In this document: positions 44,924-57,600 of the stretch, in pieces
Layout of the letters: each line of letters starts with the position of its first letter
Position numbering within the stretch: the stretch's first letter is position 1
Assembly: GCA_027475525.1 (NCBI GenBank)
Contig: JAMWFC010000009.1
Location: forward strand, 1,488,001 to 1,552,000
DNA from: Macrolepiota albuminosa
Taxonomy: Eukaryota > Basidiomycota > Agaricomycetes > Agaricales > Agaricaceae
DNA: 64,000 nucleotides
Reading direction: 5' to 3'
The notes under the pieces: generated by a model
What the model was told of the DNA's origin: nothing
The model's input: only the letters and a program-made list of their open reading frames with translations
The model's database searches: none
Translations under genes and position numbers: made by a program

Positions 44924-46889
44924 CCTATTGTATTCCCATTCTTCTTACCATCTACTCTGGCTGTATTAGTGCAATCTTCATTCTTATGTGTCTTACTTCT
45001 CCGATGGGTGTCCCGGATTCTTGCGATTTGTCAGAATGATTAAGTTTGCGTGCTGTTCATCAATAGGTGGTCTCTCTGACGGCCGCCTGCAAAGGTGTAT
45101 ATAGTAATTAGTTTTGTATAATCTCAATAGGTATTGTTTGTCACAAACAAGCACTCGTTTGAATCACGGATGCAGTATACACCTCGTGAACAACGCCGCT
45201 GTGCCTCCAGTATTCGATGCTAGATGTCTCTTGAATCAGGCGGTACTAAGAACAGAGTTTCGTTAAATTGACATGATCGCGCAGGTAAGGCGGTATAACA
45301 TTTTTTGACAGCTTATTATAAACTAGAAAGCTAAAAGTGCTTGGAAGCAGAGACAAAGACTCATAGACCCTTTCGATTTAGAATGCTTGATTAATTGGTT
45401 GAAAGCTGAATATGGCTGCCCGCACGAGTTGATTCATTTTGAGAAGTATGTTCTATGTTGTCCCCTCAAATATACGAACCTCGGGCCCATGGGTAATGCG
45501 ATTTAACATTATCCCGCTGGGACTTTGGTTATAGCCAAACGCAAGATGATGTATGTATATATTGACAACGGACCTTAGCGCCACCACAGCATATCCCCAG
45601 GTTGACAAATCGGAGATCTTTCGACAAGTCACATATACTCGCGGAGGTCAAGGCTCTTGTATCTTGGAAGCAAATCGGCGAGGGATCGATGTCTTAATCT
45701 ACAAGACCATTTTATGTCGTCCTGTAACACGCATATTCTGAGCCGTGATGCTCGGCAAAGTTTGAGAGCCAAGTATCTGTCCACTTGGAAACATGTGGGA
45801 CTTGTCGATGAATTTAGGCAGTATATTATCAGAAAAGAACATTATGGAAAAACAAGTCACTGGATGCAGACACGTAGCCTTACTTTAGAATCAACAAAAT
45901 TGGATAATCATGACCACATATGTGCCCCACTTCCTGGCTATTGGATGTACACTAAGAAATGCAGGAATTCTGATGAGGGAGCATGGCCTTGAAATGGTGG
46001 GTCCTTAATTCCACACGGAGGTAGCACTGAAAGACGGATTAAAGTTCGACCAGCCGGCCAGTGATATGAGTCCAAATAGGCTCTGTGTGCTTCATTAGTA
46101 CCTCTCTGGAAAAGGCATCGATGCATTGTGCATTGCAGGCTATTCCCTCTCACAGTGGTAGTGGGCATTTTTGTATTGCTTTGATGAACCTTAAAGTGTC
46201 CGGATTACGCGATACATGTTGATCCCTTGGTTCTTGGGAGTCTTAAGTGACATTTGCGTAGGATATGCTGATGAATGAATGAACAGAGTTTTACGACGCA
46301 GGGTTAAGACGCCACTAAGCCATTTGGATTAGACATGTCTCAAGTCCTTACAAAGTTCGTTCCAGTGTCGCGGAGTTCGGAGCTTGAATTCAGTTCTGTT
46401 CAGCGTCCATCAACCTTCCTGGCAATTTGCGAGTGGTTCGTTGATCCCCGATCAATGGAAGTAATTTGTCAACATAAAAATCTCAGCGACGCAACGGCCG
46501 TGCTGCCGATACGGCAAACTTGAAGAAGACCCAAAACTAGGGGAATGGGAAGCACCGAATCATTCCAAAAAGAGCTGCACTCATAGTCTGCTATTCCGAG
46601 TCCAGAACACATCAACAAGGTAACATATCGATCGAAGAGGGCCTCACCTTGATGTGGATATTGAAATCGGGCCAATAATCCAGGTCTTAGGGTCACCCGG
46701 TTTAAAGCTTTACACCTGATCGAGGACACAATCGGGCACAACACAACAAACACAGATTTCGGGAAGTAAAGTTCAAACCTAAATGTTCGGGAGCCCCGCT
46801 AGTCAATGATATAAGTCAGGCGAGTCATTTCCATCTACATTACCCATAACCTGTCTTGGTCTTTCCTCCCCATCGTTACGTTATTCGGA
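44924..46889. other. Long intergenic stretch
   Basis: About 2 kb with only weak open frames (for example 45553-45992). None shows a domain or clean splice pattern. It may hold untranslated regions of the flanking genes or a non-coding RNA. Confidence 0.35.
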
Positions 46890-48032
46890 ATGTCGTCTAT
46901 AACTGGCCATGCGGTGCAGATAGAACGCCCGGAACGTAGCCGTAATGCAAAAGCCCAGGCCAGGCATCGAGCGAAACGAAAGGCTTACATCGAACAAGTA
47001 TAGTCCACTTGATCTTAGGAGTGGAATAGTGTTGAACCAACCATTGACTTCAGCTGGAACAAACCGTGACTAAGCTTCAAATGTCTCTGGGTCTTACCCA
47101 CGAAGACGTTGCAGTCCTTCCACCACCTCTCATCCGGATCCGAGAGCTGGAGCAAGAAAACTCGAGATTATCCAAGGAGAATGAGGACTTTCGTCGAATG
47201 CTTACCGAGCTTGGTCGTTCCCCAGAAGCACTACGTCGCAATTCCATTTCCACTTATTCGGACGCCTCTCGTATCCACGATCGTACCGGCGAATACAAGA
47301 AAAAAAAATACAGTGGTAATTCCGAAGCAGGAGGATATATGGTGAGGATCTATAATGGCCCTGGATTCTGATACATGAACGCTTGACTTCTGGACCCTGT
47401 AGAGCCCAAGCGACACACCACCAGAGATGCACGAATCCATCCGTCCACCCCCTCTTACAATCCCTCAGTCAATGACCCACTCTTATCAGTATCCGTCCTC
47501 GAGTCAACATGTAATTTCAGGCCCGTCTTCGCTCTTCAATATCCATGCGACTTCAACATTTCAGATGCCTAACACGCCATCAGGCTCGAGCGCCACATCT
47601 AGCCCCCCGTTTTCGGCAAGTGTCATTTCATATACGTGACGCTGCAGCACAGCAGCGCCTGCCTTTTGAAGAGTTTGAATCATAGTAACATTCCTTGCTT
47701 TCAGCCTGCTCAGATGCAAGAACCTCTCCACTCGCCTGTGGAACATCGACCTTCTCCAATGACAGGAACACAACATCTATCAAGTTACTCGTCTCGCACA
47801 GGTCACTACGGTTCAGTGAAGGTCGAAGATGACAACTACATAGTAAGTCCTTCCTGCGTCATAAATCGGGTCCAATCTCATGCCCTGGTTATAGACTCAT
47901 CCAGGGCATTATTCGCTTCCCCCTCCGACAGAATCTTACTCGCATAGTAGCAGTACTAGTAACTCACATAGTAGTAGTATGGATGGACAGTGGCACAGCT
48001 ATTCCTCAGAACGTGGCCATCTCCATAGATAG
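46890..48032 (+). CDS. bZIP transcription factor
   Basis: Exons: 46890-46997, 47054-47340, about 47400-47615, 47705-47842, and a last exon from about 47895 to TAG 48030-48032. Exon 1 carries the basic region RSRNAKAQARHRAKRKAYIE, with the N-x7-R DNA-contact signature, running over the first intron into the zipper LEQTVTKLQMSLGL. A second coiled-coil stretch follows (IRELEQENSRLSKENEDFRR). The remainder is Ser/Pro/His-rich (THPGHYSLPPPTESYSHSSS at the end), typical of an activation or regulatory tail. The third intron starts GCAAGT and ends CAG: a probable GC-AG intron that joins FS to PAQMQEPLHSPVE in frame. Predicted nuclear DNA-binding regulator; targets unknown. Confidence 0.85.
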
Positions 48033-48514
48033 TCCCTCAGTCACCTACTGCTAACCATTGCTTAGATTATACCCTTCTCCACTGTTGACCTTTTTGCAAT
48101 ATGTCAAACTAAGTAGAACCTTTCGACTCCATGCTATTGGTAAATTTACAATTGCTACCGCATTACATCCTTATCCCGGAAATACATGCAGGGGTGAGAG
48201 ACAGGTACCAGTCGAAGACCGGAAGCGATCTATTATGCAGATCAGGTTCGTCATTCGGCATGTGAGCTATGTAAGAGCATATGCTCCAGATGATACCCGA
48301 AAAATAATGACCTGACAATAAGTGACCGGTTGCCAGTTTTGGGGAGGGCACTGACCATCCATGGTGGCCATGCCACGCGACATGCGATTGTTTCTGTTGC
48401 ATTGGCCCCATAGCCATTGCATTGTTTCCCAAAAGATATGATAAATCGATCAAGTGGCCGCAAAGCTCAAGTTCACAAACCATTAATCATATACCAGATA
48501 TACCACACAAGGAA
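48033..48514. other. Intergenic between bZIP and transaldolase-like genes
   Basis: About 480 bp with no gene recognised. An in-frame methionine at 48422 could extend the next protein by 31 residues. Confidence 0.35.
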
Positions 48515-50118
48515 ATGAAGAGAACTGGAAATTCACGCAAAATTCGACTTGAAACACTGATCCAAGATTCTACAGTCGCGCTTATAGGAGATACTTTGGA
48601 CTTTCAAAGTAATTTTTTCTGTACTTGTGATGCGACGGATTCCCATTAATCGGCACCTTTCAGCCCTCGGATTCTATGACCTACATGGATCAACACTGAA
48701 TCCAAGAAGTATAATTGACTCAATCAATGCAGACGGGGTGTATTACCATGTGTGGGCGGCAGTAAAACACACTCTTGATGAACGGTACGTCTAAATACCA
48801 CCTGATCTAAAGGTTTGACTCCGAGCTTTTTTATTCAGCGATAGTCGCGGAATACCCATGGGCAGCTTGCTCAAAGCCTCCATAGAGCGTTTTGTAAGTG
48901 ATTTTATTAGAAAATCCAGATACAAACATACTATATGCAAATTATCGGCGCAGCTGTTTGAATTAGCAGATGTGATACTTCCTCGAATTGATGGACCCCA
49001 CTTTACCTTCGTAGATCCCCGCAAACATGACGATATGATTCCGATGATTCGGAATGCCCAGCGCCTCATTGCTCTCTTCGAAGAAAAAAGTGTACCAAGA
49101 AACAAAGTAATCGTGAGCGTGAGCTGATCCCTCTCTCCTGTCCAGCCCCATCCCTCATATCGTTATGCAGATACCTGCGACATTCAATGGAATACGAGCC
49201 GCCCAAGTGCTCGAACAGGAGCATGACATTCACACGAACCTATACTTGGTATCTAGTCTTCTCCATGCAGCAGCTTGCGCAGAAGCGACAGCCACAGCAA
49301 TCACCGTCCCAGTCGGTCGTGTAAGTGGCATATCCCAGGAACGTGCTCTTTATTCCCGTGATGACCGTTCAACCAGCTGTTTGACTGGTATGAAAGGAGA
49401 CGAAGAACAAAATTTAAAGATCCATCAGTCCACCCCGGTACAGAAGCAATTCAGGCTGTTACTCAATACTTCAAACTTCATGGAATCAAGACGAAAGTTA
49501 TCGGGTCTGAATTTCGCTCGGTGAGTTGACAAGGAGCTTCCAATCTCCCTTTTGTTTGAGCTTGGCTGAGACACTTGATCTGTGATCAAGCTGTCTGAAA
49601 TAGTCCCGCTGACCGGTCTTGACGCCATCTGCATATCGAAAGATCAAGCCGACGGCTTGAAAGGGTGTCAAATGGGTATATCCACCTCGTCAACTAGTCC
49701 ATCACCCGCTGCCCTGTTGAGAGCCCGTCAAGCACTATATCCAACGGAGCTCCTGTCAGCACAGTCAGGGTTCCTGGACGCGATGTCCACTGAGACTCGG
49801 ACCATGATTACAACAGTCCTTCACGACTCCCTAAGCGAGCTGAAGTACCACATGGACGAACTGGAGGGCCTGATCGCACTAGAGCTTGCCCACCAATATA
49901 ATTCAAGGACTCTGGACTTGAAGTCCCTTTATCAAACCTGGAATGGGGAACCGCGCAGAATAAGGGAAGGCAGAAAGGGTAAGGTTTCTCCACCTGGGGA
50001 CCAGTACCAGGAGACCAAAAAAGAGTTTCATCCCAAAAGGAGTTTGGAGAGCGATTTCAGGCTTGAGGAGACACAATGGACAGCGACTGACGTTCATGAC
50101 ATAGATGATGAATTCTAG
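48515..50118 (+). CDS. Transaldolase-family protein lacking catalytic residues
   Basis: Spliced gene with the transaldolase fold order: VALIGDTLDFQ spliced to TLGFYDLHGSTLNPRSII (Asp of the ADTGD region and Asn of the TNPS region kept), then ERFVSDFIRKSRYK, HFTFVDPRKHDD, MIRNAQRLIALFEE, NKVIVSIPATFNGIRAAQVL, NLYLVSSLLHAAACAEA, ITVPVGRLFDWYERRRR, HPGTEAIQAVTQYFKLHG and VIGSEFRSLSEIVPLTGLDA. Transaldolases form a Schiff base through a Lys in the IKI(P/A)(A/S)T strand; here that position is Ser (VSIPAT). The Glu of the STEVDAR motif aligns with Phe (FTFVDPR). Activity is therefore doubtful. The C-terminus (49742-50118) extends past the usual end. An alternative splice near 49119 would shorten the strand and fit less well. 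Confidence 0.75.
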
Positions 50119-51241
50119 GCTTAGCCACAATGTATTTTTAGCTGACAATTATATATCTTTCAGCGACGCCTCCTTGCACAACAATAGAATACTCATCAGA
50201 CCTTTCCAAGGCTTCAAAGGACATGAGGTCTAGTAATTTAACACGCCTCATGTCACACTGTGGGAAGACACAGCACATCTCATCCATCGGGCATTCTCGC
50301 CGGTGGGATAAGATCATATTATCAATACAGCGAAGCCTGAGAAAACGGGGCACCCACACCAGCTGAGGTGGTAATAGCTACCTGGGCCCATGATTATCCG
50401 TGCAAGTCATCTTAGACCGATTTAAACAGGGAAGAGAAGGACAGCACCCCGAAATTTCTTGCCACAGGCTATTTTCAAAGTGACAAGTCAGAGCAGGCCA
50501 ATGCTCCAGACCAACTTAAATTCGGATCGTTGCGGAGATCCCGTTAGCTGTGTGTCGAAAGGTAGATGAATACTTGGTTCAAAAGAGTCAAGAGATCTGT
50601 TGTCCGAGATTTTTTGAAGGACGACAGGCACTTCGTCCGGTTCCCGCTAACTGATTCAGGTGAACAGAGACCGCAAGATTGGTACGAAGGGCAGTCTGGG
50701 AGACTGTCAATCTTTTCATCTGGGGTGTCTTATGGGCGCTTGGCCTGGAACGCAGACCGGGCATGAGAAAAGCATCTGTCATGAGCAGTTATCTGCCTGT
50801 TCAGCTTAACGCGAGACAATGCTCGAGTCTTGACTGCTTGCAACGTTTGAATCTCATTGTCTCCGGTAGACCCGGACGGCAAAAGAGAACCAAAAGCTTC
50901 AACCTTCAGGAAAGGCCAGAGCAGTAACTCGACCAGGTGAAAGTCTAGTTTCATGAGTGCACAAGCATGGCGGAGATACGAACAAATGCGTTCTATGTGA
51001 AGTGATAGCTAATCAACGCTTTGTTAGGGAATATATTCCCCGTTGTAGAGACAAGCCACCATGATGCCATGTCATTGAAGAATAATAAGCCGATCTGTGC
51101 TGCAACTGCCGAGTAGTTGCCTCCGCGTGTTGTGTATAATGTCAATGCAGCGTTAAACCGATTATGGATGGTGAAAATGAAGAGAAGTGCTTGTGTTTGG
51201 ATCTTCATGGGAAGCGCGTGGCACCAGAACCCAGGACGAAG
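50119..51241. other. Intergenic region left of the retrotransposon
   Basis: No supported gene. Before the insertion this would have been the upstream region of the phosphatase gene at 60096. Confidence 0.4.
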
Positions 51242-51246
51242 GATGT
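51242..51246. other. Target-site duplication, left (GATGT)
   Basis: GATGT abuts the left LTR and recurs at 60043-60047 directly after the right LTR. A perfect 5-bp duplication, normal for Ty3-type integrase. Confidence 0.93.
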
Positions 51247-51472
51247 TGTGGGAACAGCGTCTGTGACGGTGTTACCACAAGAGAGATCGAGTCTTCACAC
51301 AAGTAATAGAACCGGGTTAAGTCCTGTTAATTGGGAAGAAGCTGCCGTACTCTAGCACTGTACTACCTTATATAGTCTCGGTTATACAGAGTACCCGGTA
51401 GCGACAAGAATCATAAGATAAAGTCATAACACAACTAAGGGTCGAATAGCTAAGGTGGTCACGGTCGTTACA
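51247..51472 (-). repeat. 3' LTR of the intact Ty3/Gypsy element (226 bp)
   Basis: In element orientation it starts TGTAACGACCGTGACCACC at 51472 and ends ...GTTCCCACA at 51247. I see no difference from the 5' LTR at 59817-60042. A TATATAAGG box lies in the middle. Just upstream in element orientation is a short purine-rich GGAGGGCGTA (51473-51482), a possible polypurine tract. Confidence 0.96.
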
Positions 51473-51647
51473 TACGCCCTCCAGGTATCGAGAACGGGTG
51501 AAGGATACCTATGAGTAAATAAAAGAGAGAGTAAATGCAGATACGTGACACCCTTGAATGATCAAAAATAAAAGGTCGAGAGGGGATCGAACGCGAGGCC
51601 TCTTGTTAGATGAAAGATAACGAAAGATAACGAAATATTGCCGATCT

Positions 51648-54600
51648 TTATGCGACGGCTTCAAAGAACGCGGAGTCGATGGTCATTTCCTCGAGAGCAG
51701 CGAGAGGGTCGACAGTGGGGGATGCGGGGGATGTCTTGCCGGTACGCTTCTTCTTGTGATCAGTGAAGAATGGGGGTAAGTCGAACCCGTCGGGTCTAGC
51801 ATCCTCCATACGACGTTTTTTGAACTCCTTTTCCCTGCGGCGCGTCTCTGATCTGGCCTGGTTACGGACCGCCTCACGGTGAGGGCGGAGCAGGGCATTC
51901 TTCAAGCTAGCCCAGGCGTAAGCGTCGATGTCGCCTTTATCGTCTAGTATGCCGAACGCACGTAGCTCCGCGTAGCGAGGGTCGAGGTTGGGGAAGGTGA
52001 TGACGGAGCGCGGGATGGGAAAGTTGTCGTAGTTCCAATCTCCGGTGGCGGCGTCGCGGGTGATAAATTCGCAGGGGTTGTCTCCCTTGGAGGCGTTATA
52101 CGCAATGGCAAAGGATTCGTAGCCGGCAGGCTCGGAGGTGGCTGCCGTGACTTGTCTACGACGTACTTCATTGTCGTAATCGAGGAATTTTAATAACTGA
52201 GCCGGGTGAATAATGATGCCGGGGTCGACGGAGGTAAGTTGTACGAAACCATCGGGGCGCTTGGCGAGGCAGGGATGGGGAGTATAGTGATTTTTAGGAC
52301 GATGAGACATGTGGGCGGCAGGTGGTCGAAGTTGGGAAGTAGCTGGCTCTGACAACTGGCTGGGGTGCTGAGGGGGTTGTTGGGTTGGAAGAGAATGGGG
52401 GGTATTTATGTGTTCGGGATGGATGGACCCTAGAAAAACTTGAGGGTCGTCAGTTGGAGGTTTTCCCGTCCCTTCCGGAAGCTCGTGAATTAACTCGACA
52501 TTGAGGGCTTCCAGGTACGGGGAGAGGATATCCAATTCCCGGACTTGATCATATTGTAACCAGGTCCTGTCCCCAGCACGCCATAACACTTCAAAAATTG
52601 CATCGGTCTTTGACCCTGCGTGGCTCACGATCTTATCGGCGGACCACTCATTATCTTGATCTGGTTCGATTTCAGATATTATTTGGGAGTATAGTCTTCC
52701 CGGAAATCTCCTATCGTCGTTAGGGCGATGTATCCGTAGTAAGGAGGCATGAAATGAATTGTGAATGCCTCTCTGTCTCATGTGAGCAGGCAATTGTACT
52801 CTAAAGGAATGGTTGCCAAAGTCCTTTAGAAGTAAATAAGGACCCACAAATTTGGGGATCAGCTTACGTGCTAAGCCTTTAGGGAACGTCATGTTTTCAG
52901 TGGACACGTATACGAAATCACCTTCCTTGAAGGGGACTGGGATTCGCTTTCGGTTGGCGTCTCTTGTCTGTTTTACACGAGCGGCCAATATACTGTCATG
53001 GGCCGCTAGTATTGCGGACCTCAAACGTTGCGCGAATACTCTAACGCCGGGATACTCGTCCCTTCGTGCAGCATTCCAGACCATCGTCCTGGGCATTCTT
53101 CCGTAGTTGAGGAAGAAGGGGGAATACCCTGTGCTTTCGGAGCGGGCACTATTAATTGCGAATTCTATCGCAGGTAATTTAGATACCCAGTCCTTTTGGT
53201 TTGGACTAACACATTGTCTGATCATTTGAGTTACGGTGCGGTTAGCACGTTCAGTTGCTCCATCCGTTTCAGGGTGGTACGCACTCGACATCTTTAGTTG
53301 CGTGCCAATCAACTCATGCAAGTGAGACCAAAATAAACTAGTGAAATAGGAGTCGCGGTCGCTAACTATGGCTTTCGGAAGCCCATGTAACTTGTAGATT
53401 TCAGCAAAGACTAGTTCTGCAACGTTCCTAGCGGTGTAACTGGTCCTGCTGGGAACTAAGTGGATCATAGCCGTCAAGTGGTCTATTATAACCGTCAGCG
53501 AGTTATACGTCGCATCTCGGTCCTTGGATTCAGGTAGCGGCCCTACGAAATCTATTCCAATGACTTCCCAAGGCTGAGTTGGGACTGGTAGCGGGTTTAA
53601 CATACCATATGGTTTGTGATTCGATGGTTTGCTTCTTGCGCAGACAACGCATGATTCACAGAATAGGTGTACGTCGTTACTCATATTTTTCCACCAAACG
53701 TTATCTCTTAAGTAAGTAAGCGTCTTTCTTGCTCCAAGGTGGGCTAACATGGTATGTGCTTCAGATATTACTATCTCAAGGATACTTCGGCCATTGACCA
53801 TGATCCTTGGGATGCATAACACTTTTTTTCCGTTGCTATTCAGATATAATAATCCGTTCTCGGTATATTCGAAGTTCTTATGTTCTCTAGGCTTACTCAC
53901 TATAATTGATAGTGTCGAATCATCGTTGTATTTTCCCCTTATGGTTTCTAGTAGATCGATCGGCTCGCGCCCTCCTGCCATCAGCTCAGTTAATGTTACT
54001 GGGCTGAGCCTTTCCATTGTTTGTTCCAGCTGCTGGGATCGCTTCGCAATTTCATGCTCGTGTTCCTGTTCTAGATTCAGGGTCTCTAGATTATTCGTTA
54101 TACTTGACAATTTGTCTTGTCTCTGTTTTCGGGCAGGAATTCGGATGGTGAGCTTTCTGTGTCCGTCACCCTCGCCCTCCTTTCGTTGCTGAGGGCCTTT
54201 TAGCACGAAATTCTTAGTCATTCGAGCTGCAAACTCCTTAGAAGTTTCCGCTCTACCAGTCTCAGCTGGGGGGACCACCTTTCGTTGGTAAGCTCTTTTC
54301 TGTTTTGGCCCTGGTGCCTTATCCGATCGATGATACCTCCCATTGATCTCAGGAATGCTATTCTCTGCCTCAGTTGCGCGTTCCGCATCCTTGCCTGAGT
54401 TTATACTCTCATCTGATAGGGACGCGCCCTCGCCCTCCACTCCGACCAACACTGGCATCGAAATGAGGTGCGTTTCCAGCAAGTCATTACTTATTATGTC
54501 ATGGTAGGTGTATTCTCCGCGAGCCCGCACCGTGCCTGGCTCGTCGTAAGAGTATAGTCGAGATAGTGAGTCCGATAAAATATTTTCTACTCCGGGGACG

Positions 54601-57600
54601 TATACCACATTGAAATCAAACCCAGATATCTTCTCAAGCCATCTGGCCTGTCGTCCTGACAGGTTCCTCTGGTTCAGCAGATGTACCAACCCTTTGTGGT
54701 CGGTATACCATGTGAACTTGGTACCTTGCAGGATGTCTCGGTAACGTAGCATCGTCTCTACTCCAGCTAACATTTCTATCTCATGTACTGGGTAGTTTTG
54801 CTGAGCTGAGTTGAGCTTTGCGGAGTAAAAGGCTGCAACCTTAGCCTTCTGCCAATCTTTTCCTTGACTGATGACTCCTGCAATGCCGGTTCCGCACCCA
54901 TCAGTAATAACGTTTATTGGTTGAGCGTTTTCTCCATATTCAAGGGGTTTTCGGTGATGGTCCTTACAGATCATCGCCAAGCGCTTGATGTCCTCAAACG
55001 CACGTTGATGCGTATATTCCCATCGAAATGGAACGGCGTCACTGGTGAGTCCATGCAATATTCCCATTGGTATTCTGACCCTGTCGATGTCATCGGCGAG
55101 GTATCCCGCGGCTCCTAAAAACCCCCGTAGTAAGTCACGATTCGTGGGTGTTTTCCATCGCGAGAGCGCATCCACCTTGTCTGGATCCATTCGGATCCCA
55201 TTATCGTCAACGATGCGACCTAAAACCTTCATCTCCGGGCACAAAAACTGGAGTTTGTCTTTACCCAGGTAGAGTTTCTCTTTTCTGAGTATGTCGATTA
55301 TGATTTTAACATGCTCAATATGTTCTTTGAGACTTTGAGAATAGATGATGATATCATCTAAATATACGTCCATGAAGCGTCCAATGTGCGCAGAAAATAT
55401 ATAATTCATTAATGCCTGATAAGTGGCCGGAGCGTTACAGTCTCCTTGTTGTACTACATTACTAACCATGTTTCCGTCTGGGGTAGTTACTGCGGTGCGT
55501 TCAACATGTTCTGGTATCACGCGAATTTGCTCGTAAGCGTCCTTTCCATCTAAAATGGAGCGGTATTTACCTCGGGCCATTCTACGCAGGATGCCATCAA
55601 TGTCTGGTAGCGGCGAGGACCTCTTTACGGTATTGGAGTTTCGCGCCCTGAGATCGAATACAGTGCGGAGCCTGGGAGGTTCTCCTGCCTTCGAAGGCTT
55701 GGGAATTAGCATCATGGGAACTGTATTTCCACGGCTGGTGATCTTCCACCTTCCATTCTTGATGTATGCGTCCCGTTTCTCGGTCCACTGGTCCCTCATA
55801 GCCTCGGGACAGCGGGACGGTCGCCATGGGTATATCCTGTTGGGATCAATCAGATCAATTGTATGATTGATAGCCCGAAGTGGCGGTAAAGGTGTGTCAC
55901 TTGCCGATTTGCATATGGATTCCGCATACCGTCGCAGTTCCTCTCTTACACTCTCCAGATCCTGCTGGTACAACTCCATTGACCTCGATGCAAGCTGTGC
56001 CACGCCGGACCCCTCTAAGGGTAGGGAAGCGTTTGAGCCGATCATCACTCGAGTGGGATTGATGCCAAAGGTTACGCGGTGTTGAAAAAGAAAGGGGGTG
56101 CCGAGGATGAGATCGTATCCAGACAGATTGATGACGTCGAAGTAGCGTTGTTCGGAAATTGATTGGTACTGAAAGCGGGCTGTAGCCCCAAAGTTTATCC
56201 GGGAGCGGGAACCTTGCACGGCCAGTTGAACCGGTAATGGGGAGGTAAGTTCCTTCTTTGGAATGCCGAGCTGCTGGGTTAACGTACTGGACATAAAGTC
56301 TCCCAAGGACCCTGAGTCAATCAGGGCACGAGCTGGATGTCCATTAATTTGGACGACTACGACCAGAGGCTTTGGGATTAGCCTAGACGGGTCCCTTGCA
56401 CAGGCCGCATTGCGTTGTACAGATGGGTAAGTACCCATAGGTATCTGTTGGCCATTTAATTCAACCATGCAGAGGCGGCCATCTTTGGCTTCGATTTTCA
56501 GCTGCCCGGCGGTGGACAGCCAAGTTTTTATCAAATCTATGTCGGAACCTTCCTTCTCCACGTTTGGAGGTTGGGGGGCCTGCTCATCAAATAAGCAGGC
56601 AACGTCATATTGAGGATCGCAAGGCAAGGCATGTGCCTCCGCGCCCAACTTCTGGAACTTCCTTGTAATCTGCTTTCGGTACCACTGAACAATATCGAAT
56701 TTCTCATTCTTAATTAGTCGAGTGCTTAGTTGGGAACGGAAACCCAAGTGGCGATCATAGGCTAGGTAAGTTCCTTCATCGGAAATCACCTCAAACCGAT
56801 GATACTTATGAGTATATTTATCATCATCATATGGGTAAGGGGCTCCGTTTTCAAGCGCACGTTTCGCATTCCATGCGAAAACGTCCACAATCAGACAGGT
56901 CTGATAAAATGTCCGGTTAGTGTATGGGGCGCCTGCCCGCATACAGCGAATTTTCGCATACCAGTCGCCTATTTCGAAGTGCCGTTGTTCAACTTTGGAT
57001 CGGTTAACCACCTCAAATTCGTCGAAAACCCTGTCATGGACGAGTATTTCATTGTGGGAAGCCGTCGAAGCCACAAATCGCCTTCCTCTGAACTGAAGAA
57101 CATTGACAGGATCGCCAGGGTAAGGTTGCATGCTTTCGAGCATTTCTTCCAACTTATTGCAGGCTGCGTTTCCTAAACTCTTACGCTTAGAATCAACGTC
57201 AAGCATGACGAGTTTCTCTTCAGCTGATTCGACTGGCATCCAGTACGTCTCGTAAAACTCAGCTGGTGGCGCGAGTAGGGTTTCGTCACCATAGATATTT
57301 ATCTCGGTTTCTGTAAGCACGGAAGTAATTCCTTTATCATCCCAGCCTGAGTCTGAATCCGTTACTGACTGAAGGTCCGGGATGGTATCTCCATCGCTAT
57401 CATATTCTCGTTCAAGGGTGCTGGAAAAATGCATCATTCCAATAGAGAGTTCAGTCGTCTCTCCCAGACTGTCGATACGCCTTTGTTCAGTTTGGTTTAG
57501 ATCCACTTGGATCCCAAATGCACTTATTCCCGGCGGTTTGCCACCGTTCGACTTCGCCTGTCCTTTAGTTGGGCAGTTTCGAGCGAAGTGTCCTTCCTGA

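Noticed and set aside
45553..45992. Two overlapping open frames suggesting a small gene
   Set aside because: No domain, no plausible promoter or intron structure; length expected by chance.
48895..48911. GTAAGT...TTAG inside the transaldolase-like exon, resembling an intron
   Set aside because: Only 17 bases, too short for a spliceosomal intron, and the frame is open across it.
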